Positions 35,401 to 47,400 of a stretch of DNA of 64,000 bases are shown here, piece by piece. The position numbers and the translations under genes were made by a program. The DNA is taken from positions 813,501 through 877,500 of the forward strand of contig NC_091970.1 in the NCBI RefSeq assembly GCF_036711975.1, given 5' to 3'. Numbering within the stretch: the first letter of the stretch is position 1; the number at the start of each line of letters is the position of its first letter. The stretch is from Onthophagus taurus. Lineage: Eukaryota; Arthropoda; Insecta; Coleoptera; Scarabaeidae. Under the pieces are notes generated by a model. The model saw only the letters and a list, made by a program, of their open reading frames with translations, was not told the origin of the DNA and did not search any database.

Positions 35401-38400
35401 TAGATGATATTTATGCCTATAGAAAAACTTATTAAGAAATCTAATAATATTTATAAACTCGTTCCCACACAAACGAAGAACCCACATATGTTGGATCGCT
35501 TATATTATATTTGTCACCTTCATAAAAAATCCTTTAAAATGAGTCCAAACTCGACATATTTAACTTTAATATTAATGGAAATACGATCACTTCCGGTTTG
35601 AAACGTCAACGTCAATTTTGACATATTTGTCATCTTCATTAAAAAACCTTTAAAATGAGTCCAAACATGACGTATTTATCTCAAAAAACAAAAAAGTTAG
35701 AATAAAAAACATTAAACCCGAAGTTAGCAACAATGAAGATAGCAATTTAATTTTTAAATATTAATACCAACCTTAATTTTTGATTTTTTTTATTATATTT
35801 TTGTTTTGGTGACAAATATTAAGACATTTTATAAAAATTAAGAATATATTATGTCAAAATGACATTGACATTTCAAACCGGAAGTTGCTTATATCTCCAG
35901 TAATATTGGAATTAAACGTATCATGTTTGGACTCATTTTAAAGGATTTTTCACGACGATTACAAATATGTCAAAATTGACGTTGACATTTCTAACCGGAA
36001 GTTGACCATAACTTCATTAATATTGAAGATAAATATGTCGTGTTTGGACTCATTTTAAAGGAATTTTAATGAAGATTACAAATATGTCAAAATTGAGGTT
36101 GACATTTTAAATTTGAAGTTAGTTATTCATATAATAGACAAATGGATAACTTCATGGTGTTCTTTCATGATGTATTCTTTATTAAAAAAACCTTTAAAAT
36201 GTGTTCAAACATGATGCATTTATCTCAAAAAACCAAAAAGTTCGAACTTTCAACTTTTAATTTTAGCATATTTGTCAACTTTATAAAAAATCCTTTAAAA
36301 TGAGTCCAAACTCGACATATTTAACTTTAATATTAATGGAGATACAATCACTTCCGGTTTGAAACGTCAACGTCAATTTTGACATATTTGTCATCTTCAT
36401 TAAAAGACTTTTAAAATAAGTCCAAAGATGACGCACTTATCTTAAAAAACAAAAAAGTTAGAATAAAAAACATTAAACCCGAAGTTAGCAACAATGAAGA
36501 TAGCAATTTAATTTTTAAATATTAATACCAACCTTAATTTTTTATTTTTTTTTATTATATTTTTGTTTTGGTGACAAATATTAAGACATTTTATAAAAAT
36601 TAAGAATATATTATGTCAAAATGACATTGACATTTCAAACCGGAAGTTGCTTATATCTCAACTAATATTGGAATTAAACGTATCATGTTTGGACTCATTT
36701 TAAAGGATTTTTCACGACGATTACAAATATGTCAAAATTGACGTTGACATTTCTAACCGGAAGTTGACCATAACTTCATTAATATTGAAGATAAATATGT
36801 CGTGTTTGGACTCATTTTAAAGGATTTTTAATGAAGATTACAAATATATCAAAATTGAGGTTGTATTTTCAAACCTGAAGTTAGTTATTCATATAATAGA
36901 CAAATGGACAACTTTGTGGTGTTTTTTCATGATGTATTCTTTATTAAAAAACCTTTAAAATGAATCCAAACATGATGCATTTCTCTCAAAAAACAAGGAA
37001 AAAGAATAAAAAAACATTAAACCCGAAGTTAGCAACAAATTAATTTTTAAATATTAATACCAACCTTAATTTTTTATTTTTTTTTATTATATTTTTGTTT
37101 TGGTGACAAGTATTAAGACATTTTATAAAAATTAAGAATATGTCAAAATGACATTGACATTTCAAACCGGAAGTTGCTTATATCTGGAGTAATATTGGAA
37201 TTAAACGTATCGTGTTTGGACTCATTTTAAAGGATTTTTCACGACGATTACAAATATGTCAAAATTTACATTCTTAACCGGAAGTTGATCATAACTTCAT
37301 TAATATTGAAGATAAATATGTCGTGTTTGGACTCATTTTAAAGGAATTTTAATGAAGATTATAAATATGTCAAAATTGAGGTTGACATTTTAAACTTGAA
37401 GTTAGTTATCATATAATAGACAAATGGATAACTTCATGGTGTTCTTTCATGATGTATTCTTTATTAAAAAACCTTTAAAATGAATCCAAATAGGATGAAA
37501 AAAGAATAAAAAACATTAAACCCGAAGTTAGCAATTTAATTTTTAAATATTAGTGCCAACCTTAATTTTTTATTTTTTTTAATTATATTTTTGTTTTGTG
37601 ACAAATATTAAGACATTTTATAACAATTAGAAATTGCTTATATCTCGAGTAATATTGGAGTTCCCACACATACGAAGAACCCACATATGTTGGATCGCTT
37701 TCCTGGTGGTTGAGGCATTGGAAAGTTTGCCATTTCCTCGTAAAGGTAATTAGAACCAGATAAGAGTATGGTTGAGACCAAAGGTCGCCTAATTAGAGTG
37801 CAACGTGGTCATATTTCTTCTGACCGTTACGATACGAGATGAAAGATATGCCATTTTCGCGGATCACATGCAAGGAAACGAAGAGAAAGTGCTACATTAC
37901 ATACACGTATTAACCAATAGTAACAATGGAGGAAGTTGCAAATATTATTTTGGATAAGATCAAATAATCAAGGAAAAAAAATTGAAAACGATTTAAAAAC
38001 TGCATTACTGTTTCCATGGTGATGTGAGCACAATCAGGTAGTTCTTCGCGCATCAGCAAATTCCTGCTATAGTCCTTTCCGGGCGCACCAAGGCCATGGA
38101 GGAAAGAGAGAGCGAAACAAAACAAATAAGAAACGGATCGAAGCGGAAGAAGAAGAAAGAACTTGCAGCTATACCAATACCAGTGGCTACAACAACTAAT
38201 TCCTGTAAGACGCGGAACTAAAAAGAAATGTTATTTTAATAATTTTCTTCTTCTTCGTCGCCCTTCTTTTAATTGATCACTCAATCGAGTGAATAGCCAA
38301 TGGGTAATTAGTCTTCGGATCCCGACAAACGCGGCGGCTTCTTTTGCGCAACGGAAAACCGCGTTGGGTTTAGAAGATGAGACGTTCTGATTAATCGTCG

Positions 38401-41400
38401 GAAGCAGCCGATGACGCTCTATAAATCAGCCGGAATCGTCTAACTTTGTCTTTGTTGAACAATGTTTTTCTTTTTTCTTCTTCGCGTAATCGCCGAATAA
38501 ATCGAGGAAAATTAAGACCATACTTATACTTTGAGGAGCATTTTAAAAAATTCTAAAACCGTTCATGAATATTTATTGAAAAATTATAACTGTAAACGAA
38601 GAAATCTGCTTTTTTTTAATTACAGTTTAACAGTTCTCTTTTATCGGGATAATAATTTTCAAAGTAGAGGAAAAAAATTATGATCGATATTAAATAATAT
38701 TTTATGAGTTTTTAAAATCTTGACCGATTAAATAAAGAAGACCGATTAAATAAATAAAGAAGTTCTCCTAAAAAATTCTAAAACACAAAAACTAATAAAT
38801 TGGCAATGTTGGAAAATAGCAAATAGATACCAGAACATTAAAATAAAGGTGTCGCGAAGCTAAGGCTTTACTCTGGAAATTGAGGCGGAACAAGTAATAA
38901 CGATAGAAGAAGTAAAGAAATCAATATATAAGGTGAAAAATGGGATGCTTAGGAAGAAAATATTATTGCAGAAGAATAAAATTAGAAGATGGTATACTCA
39001 GAGACTCTACAAATAGATTTTTTATTAAAAAAGATCAAAGTCAAAATCAGATTATTAATTAATTTCAAAATTAAAGTTTAAAAAGTTGTAAAATGAAATT
39101 AAGGACAAAGTGTTACAAGTTTACAGGTTAAAATTTAAGAACGCTCTTTTTTAACAAAAGAAATATCAAAAAAATTTAAAAAAAAGAAAAATTACTAAAC
39201 ACTAGATTAACTTCAGTTATAAAACTTCTATTATGTGATAACTAACTTCAGGTTTAAAATGTCAACCTCAATTTTGATATATTTGTAATCTTCATTAAAA
39301 ATCCTTTAAAATGAGTACAAACACGACATATTTATCTTCAATATTAATGAAGTTACGGTCAACTTGCGGTTAAAAATGTCAACGTCAATTTTGACATGTT
39401 TGTAATCGTCGTGAAAAATCCTTTAAAATGAGTCCAAACATGATGATACGTTTAATTCCACTATTACTCGAGATATAAGCAACTTCAGGTTTGAAATGTC
39501 AATGTTATTTTGAAATATTCTTAATTTTTATAAAATGTGTTAAAATTTGTCACAAAAACGGAAATATAATAAAAAAAATCAAAAATTAAGGTTGGTATTA
39601 ATATTTAAAAATTAAATTTTTAAATTAGCATCTTTTTTGACACTTTATGTTATACGAAAATGTAAGTTTTCTTTCAACATTTTTTTTCTCAATATTTTTC
39701 CAATTCAACCCAACAATTATTATACATCATTTTAAAGAGAAAGCTTTGAGCTTTAATTTGAAACAAGTCTCATTCCTTAATTTCAATAAATACGGCTTCC
39801 AGATATTTTTAAATAAGCATCTTTTTTGACACTTTTAGGTTATACGAAAATGTAAGTTTTCTTTCAACATTTTTCCAATTCAACCCAACAATTATTATAC
39901 ATCATTTTAAAGAGAAAGCTTTGAGCTTTAATTTAAAATAAGTTTTATTCCTGAATTTTAATAAATACAGCTTCCAGGAATTTTTAAATTATCATCTTTT
40001 TTGCATCTTTAGGTTATACGAAAATGTAAGTTTTGTTTCAACATTTTTTTTCTCAATATTTTTCCAATCCAACCCAACAATTATTATACATCATTTTAAA
40101 GAGAAAGCTTTGAACTTTAATTTAAAACAAATCTCATTTCTTAATTTCAATAAATACGGCCTTCAGGAATTTTTGAATTTGCATCATTTTTGACACTTTT
40201 AGGTTATACGAAAATGTAAGTTTTGTTTCAACATTTTTTTTTTCAATATTTTTCCGATCTAACCCAACAATTATTATACATCATTTTAAAGAGAAAGCTT
40301 TGAACTTTAATTTAAAATAAGTCTCATTCCTTAATTTCAATAAATACAGCTTCCAGAAATTTTTAAATAGGATCTTTTTGACACTTTTAGGTTATATGAA
40401 AATGTAAGTTTTGTTTCAACATTTTTTTTCTCAATATTTTTCCAATCCAACCCAACAATTATTATACATCATTTTAAAGAGAAAGCTTTGAGCTTTAATT
40501 TAAAATAAGTTTTATTCCTTAATTTTAATAAATACAGCTTCCAGGAATTTTTGAATTTGCATCATTTTTGACACTTTTAGGTTATACGAAAATGTAAGTT
40601 TTGTTTCAACATTTTTTTTCTCAATATTTTTGCAATCCAACCCAACAATTATTATACATCATTTTAAAGAGAAAGCTTTGAGCTTTAATTTAAAATAAGT
40701 TTTATTCCTTAATTTTAATAAATACAGCTTCCAGGAATTTTTAAATTAGCATCTTTTTTGACACTTTTAGGTTATACGAAAATGTAAGTTTTCTTTCAAC
40801 ATTTTTTTTCTCAATATTTTTCCAATCCAACCCAACAATTATTATACATCATTTTAAAGAGAAAGCTTTGAACTTTAATTTAAAATAAGTCCCATTCCTT
40901 AATTTCAATAAATACAGCTTCCAGAAATTTTTAAATAGGATCTTTTTGACACTTTTAGGTTATATGAAAATGTAAGTTTTGTTTCAACATTTTTTTTCTC
41001 AATATTTTTCCAATCCAACCCAACAATTATTATACATCATTTTAAAGAGAAAGCTTTGAACTTTAATTTAAAACAAATCTCATTTCTTAATTTCAATAAA
41101 TACGGCTTTCAGGAATTTTTGAATTTGCATCATTTTTGACACTTTTAGGTTATACGAAAATGTAAGTTTTGTTTCAACATTTTTTTTTTCAATATTTTTC
41201 CGATCTAACCCAACAATTATTATACATCATTTTAAAGAGAAAGCTTTGAGCTTTAATTTAAAATAAGTTTTATTCCTTAATTTTAATAAATACAGCTTCC
41301 AGGAATTTTTAAATTAGCATCTTTTTTGCATCTTTAGGTTATACGAAAATGTAAGTTTTATTTCAACATTTTTTTTCTCAATATTTTTCCAATCCAACCC

Positions 41401-44400
41401 AACTATTATTATACATCATTTTAAAGAGAAAGCTTTGAGCTTTAATTTAGAATAAGTCTCATTCTTTAATTTCAATAAACACGGCATCCAGGAATTTTTA
41501 AATTTGTATCTTTTTTGACACTTTTAGGTTATACGAATATGTAAGATTCATTTCAACATTTTTTTTCTCAATATTTTTCCAATCCAACCCAACAATTATT
41601 ATACATCATTTTAAAGAGAAAGCTTTGAGCTTTAATTTAAAATAAGTCTCATTCCTTAATTTCAATGAACACGGCTTCCAGAAATTTTTACATTAGCATC
41701 TTTTTTGACACTTTTAGGTTATACGAAAATGTAAGTTTTCTTTCAACATTTTTTTTCTCAATATTTTTCCAATCCAACCCAACGATTATTATACATCATT
41801 TTAAAGAGAAAGCTTTGAGCTTTAATTTAGAATAAGTTTCATTCCTTAATTTCAATAAATACGGCTTCCAGAAATTTTTAAATTAGCATCTTATTTGACA
41901 CTTTTAGGTTATACGAAAATGTAAGTTTTCTTTCAACATTTTTTTTCTCAATATTTTTCCAATCCAACCCAACAATTATTATAGATCATTTTAAAGAGAA
42001 AGCTTTGAGCTTTAATTTAAAATAAGTTTTATTCCTGAATTTTAATAAATACAGCTTCCAGGAATTTTTAAATTATCACCTTTTTTGCATCTTTAGGTTA
42101 TACGAAAATGTAAGTTTTCTTTCAACATTTTTTTTCTCAATATTTTTCCAATCCAACCCAACAATTATTATACATCATTTTAAAGAGAAAGCTTTGAGCT
42201 TTAATTTAGAATAAGTTTCATTCCTTAATTTCAATAAATACGGCTTCTAGAAATTTTTAAATTAGCATCTTATTTGACACTTTTAGGTTATACGAAAATG
42301 TAAGTTTTGTTTCAACATTTTTTTTCTCAATATTTTTCCAATCCAACCCAACGATTATTATACATCATTTTAAAGAGAAAGCTTTGAGCTTTAATTTAGA
42401 ATAAGTTTCATTCCTTAATTTCAATAAATACAGCTTCCAGAAATTTTTAAATTAGCATATTATTTGACACTTTTAGGTTATACGAAAATGTAAGTTTTGT
42501 TTCAACATTTTTTTTCTCAATATTTTTCCAATCCAACCCAACAATTATTATACATCATTTTAAAGAGAAAGCTTTGAGCTTTAATTTAGAACAAGTCTCA
42601 TTTCTTAATTTCAATAAATACAGCTTCCAGGATTTTTTTGACACTTTGAATGAAATTCATTATATCACTAGTGATGTAATGAAATCATTACATCACTAGT
42701 TAAAAAAAAGTGATGTTAAATATAAATTTTTAATCCGTAATAACCTCTAATTTCTTCCACTTGAAAGTTAATTTTTCTTCTTCGTTATAATTATCGGGGA
42801 AGTCGAAAACGATCCATTGTTCTTTTTTTCATTATTAAACTCGCTCCATTTGATATGGGGGCTGATTGTGGGACAGTTTATTATTGCTACATTTTCCGGA
42901 CATCGCGGGTGTTCTTATTCTTCGCCTTCGACCAGTTCCGTTACTTTTTTTCCTCCTTTCTTTTAATCTTTTTTCTCCGTATTTACGATAGGACAGCAAA
43001 GAACTAAAACAAACTCCACACGCAGCATTGGCGGCGTACGATGACATTCCGGATCGCGGTGCGGAATACGGCACTTTTGCGGTTGCGTCGAGTGAAAATT
43101 TACAAGAAAAGTACAGTTAGACACAACTCTTTAAAAGTAGGTTGACGATATCTCGACATTTAAACGTTTTAAAACGTTTTAAAACCATTATAGAGTCTAA
43201 GTACTTAAAGCATTTTTTAAATTAAAATTGAATCTTTTAATTAAAAGGAAGTTAAAGGAATTAACAGTTATTTTCTGGGAGTTTATAAAGATCTAAATCG
43301 TGCTTAAAACAATGCTGTTAAAACAGTTCTTTTTTTATCTTTATGTTTTATTTGCACTTTTTAATAAATTTTGTTCTTTTTGTTCTCGATTTCAATTCTT
43401 AAACCAATTTCTTTCGGAGAACGCAAAAGAAAAGTTATAAAAATAAAATCTTTCTAAAGAAATCTTGTTGGGTTATTGCTTATTGTTGTTCGCGAAACAA
43501 TAAGCTGCGCTCGTTTCTGCTCCCATTTCTTCGTAGCAAAGAAGAAGAAAACGAGACGAGACAAAACCAATAGCTATTTTATTTATGATATCCTTTTTGT
43601 TCTCTCTTCACGCTTTGTTTATGAATAAGAAAAAAAATGATGATGAGAAGGTTTAGTTCTAATTTCGAACGCGATTTATTTAAACAATTAATGGCACGTG
43701 TTTAGATAGTAAATTATCGTATAACGTTTATTTTGAATACCGCTAACTGAAATAGTCGTTCGTGCACTTCCAACGAAAACGCAGTTGTAAAAAAAATCGT
43801 TTTGTTTACTATTTATTATTTCAATGTTGTGGTGTTGTCGAAAGAAATTTCGCGAAAACGGTAAATCATATTATTATTATTTCGTTGCAGTTATACGAAC
43901 TGGACTATGACAAAGTTGACACTTATTACTACTCAACTTTCTTGAGACAGTTACAAAAACAACACCTTTTTTGTTGTTATAGGTAGCAATTTTAACAGAC
44001 CATGGTTGAATGGACACACGACAAAACCAGAGGATAAACAGTCTACGTTATCCAGGTAAGATTTATTTTGAGTTAAATTACGCGTAGAAATGAACATTTT
44101 TAATGTTATGGTGTAATTAAGAATAACCTTGCGATTAAAATGATTCATTCATCGGATAGTCTTTTTTTAGAACAACCCACCTCGCGAATGTTAGAATTTA
44201 AAAATGATTAGTAATCGTAAGAACCAATTTTGTCTACGCACCTGGTTTCTAACCATCTCCTCATGGTAATTGCACCTTCGTGACGCCAATGACACCACAC
44301 TGGCTTTATTGTTCATATCCGTTGAGAAAACCTTGAAATAAACAAAAAAATTTGGTTAATAATTTTGTTTTAATCGTGTAACTTTGTTGATAATATAAAA

Positions 44401-47400
44401 TAGCTAACCAAGGATCTCGTAAAGTATTAACAGAATATTTTATGTGTGCTCAAAGATAATAGTCAAAATGATACAATTTTAGAGACTTAGGTTGTCAAAG
44501 AATTCTGTTCCTAGAGTAAAGATTAATAATGCAACCTCGGTTTAATTAAGTCAAACATTCATGATGAGTCTCGTTCTCTAGTATGAAGAATACAAGTTTT
44601 AAAGATTAATAACTCATGCTGTCAATAAGTTGGCAGCCTCTAGCATGAAGAGTACAAGTTTTAAAGTTTAACAACTGTTGCTGCCAACTTGTTGCCTCGG
44701 CTTGCTGATGACCAACAACTTGGTCATCAGCAAAAGGGAAGTGATGCGTCATGTTGTTATCCAGTAGATTAAAAAGAAAGTGCGGAAAACTAACTAACCT
44801 AGATTAACTTCAGTTATAAAACTTCTATTATATGATAACTAACTTCAGGTTTAACATGTCAACCTCAATTTTGACATATTTGTAACCTTCATTAAAAATC
44901 CTTTAAAATGAGTACAAACACGACATATTTATCTTCAATATTAATGAAGTTATGGTCAACTTCCGGTTAAGAATGTCAACGTCAATTTCGACATATTTGT
45001 AATCGACATGAAAAATCCTTTAAAACGAGTCCAAACATGATACGTTTAATTCCAATATTACTCAAGATGTAAGAACTTCCGGTTTGAAATGTCAATGTCA
45101 TTTCGATATATTCTTAATTTTTATAGAATGTCTTAATATTTGTCATAAAAACGGAAATTTAATAAAAAAAAAAAAAAAATTAACGTTGGTATTAATATTT
45201 AAAAATTAAATTACTATCTTTATTGTTGCTAACTTCGGGTTTAATGTGTTTTATTCAAACTTTTTTGTTTTTTGAGATAAATGCATCATGTTTGGACTCA
45301 ATTCAAAGGTTTTTTAATTATGAATACATTATGAAAGAACATCATGAAGTTATCCATGTGTCTATTATATGATAACTAACTTCAGGTTTAACATGTCAAC
45401 CTCAATTTTGACATATTTGTAACCTTCATTAAAAATCCTTTAAAATGAGTACAAACACGACATATTTATCTTCAATATTAATGAAGTTCTGGTCAACTTC
45501 CGGTTAAGAATGTCAACGTCAATTTTGACATATTTGTAATCGTCGTGAAAAAACCTTTAAAATGAGTCCAAAGATGACGCACTTATCTCAAAAAACAAAA
45601 CAGTTTGAATAAAAAATATTAAACCCGAAGTTAGCAATTTAATTTTTAAATATTAATACCAACCTTATTTTTTATTTTTTTTTATTATATTTCCGTTCTT
45701 GTGACAAACATTAAGACATTTTATAAAAATTAAGAATATTTTAAAATGACATTGACATTTCAAACCGGAAGTTGCTTATATCTCGAGTAATATTGGAATT
45801 AAACGTATCATGTTTGGACTCATTTTAAAGGATTTTTCACAACGATTATAAAAATGTCAAAATTGACGTTGACATTCTTAACCGGAAGTTGACCATAACT
45901 TAATTAATATTGAAGATAAATATGTCGTGTTTGTACTCATTTTTAATGAAGATTGCAATTATGTCAAAATTGAGGTTGACATATTAAACTTGAAGTTAGT
46001 TATTATACAGGGTGTCAGATAAAAAACGCCGCAAGCTGTAACTTTGTAATTTACATTCCGATTTTCATGAATGAGGTATTAAATGAAATAATTTGATGAA
46101 TACTATGATTCATGCTACAAATAAATTTTTTCCAAGGCCATCTTCAATTTTAAACGATTATTAGCTTTTGTTTTTCAAATTGCTCTATACAGGTGTATCT
46201 GAATGACTGCAACAAACTTCAAGGGGTGATTCTTTAGTGAATTTTGAACCATGGGCGACTTTGGCTCCCCTAAGGAGCTACACTCCTCGAAAAATGGCGG
46301 AAAATTTTGGTTTAATTCCTTTTTCTCAAAAACCATAAACGCTAGGAAAATGAAATTTGGGGAATATGTTTGACTCATAATAGGGCACGTTTTGACCCTA
46401 TTTGTACTTTCAACCTATCCTTCTAAACCACTACTTGTTTATAATTAACAAAAATTATCTAAACGCCTTCTGGACATGTATGAAGAGTTTAAGAAGACTT
46501 TTGAAGATGTCATCAAGGGTCCAGAAGCTTTGTAATGTTTTCCATAGTCATCAAAACCTTCCTAAATCCTTTTTGGACAGCTATAAAGATTGTCAGTAGA
46601 TTTTAAAAGATATCCAAAAGTGTTTAGAAGCTTTCCAATGATTTTCATAATCATTAAAAGCTATCTGAACGCATTCTGGACATTTATGAATATTTTCGGG
46701 TGGTGTTTTTAGATGTCAAAAAGTAACCAGAAGCTTTCCAATGATTTCTATAATTATCAAAAAGTGTCCAAATACTTTCTAGATAGTTTTAAATACTTCC
46801 AGAAGATTTTTAAATACGCCAAAAAGTCTCTAGATGCTTTCTAATGATGTTCTAAGTTAACCAGGCATTTCTATGTAGTTCATAATTAACAAAAATTATC
46901 ATAACGCCTTCTGAACATTTATGAAGAGTTTAAAAAACTTTTGAAGATGTCATCAAGGGTCCAGAAGCTTTGTAATGTTTTCCATAGTCATCAAAACCTT
47001 CCTAAATCCTTTTTGGACTGCTATAAAGATTGTCAGTAGATTTTAAAAGATATCCAAAAGTGTTTAGAAGCTTTCCAATGATTTTCATAATCATTAAAAG
47101 CTGCCTGAACGCATTCTGGACATTTATGAATATTTTCGGGTAGTGTTTTTAGATGTCAAAAAGTAACCAGAAGCTTTCCAATGATTTCTATAATTATCAA
47201 AAAGTGTCCAAATACTTTCTAGATAGTTTTAAATACTTCCAGAAGATTTTTAAATACGCCAAAAAGTCTCTAGATGCTTTCTAATGATGTTCTAAGTTAA
47301 CCAGGCATTTCTATGTAGTTCATAATTAACAAAAATTATATAAACGCCTTCTGGACATTTATGAAGAGTTTAAGAAGACTTTTGAAGATGTCATCAAGGG

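Noticed and set aside
42835..43074. Minus-strand 79-codon frame
   Set aside because: It overlaps the plus-strand coding-like stretch in a GC-richer patch and has no recognisable domain; likely a shadow.
43890..43985. Frame LYELDYDKVDTYYYSTFLRQ after a TTGCAG
   Set aside because: It looked like an exon, but runs to a stop overlapping the acceptor of exon 2, and its phase does not fit the calpain chain.
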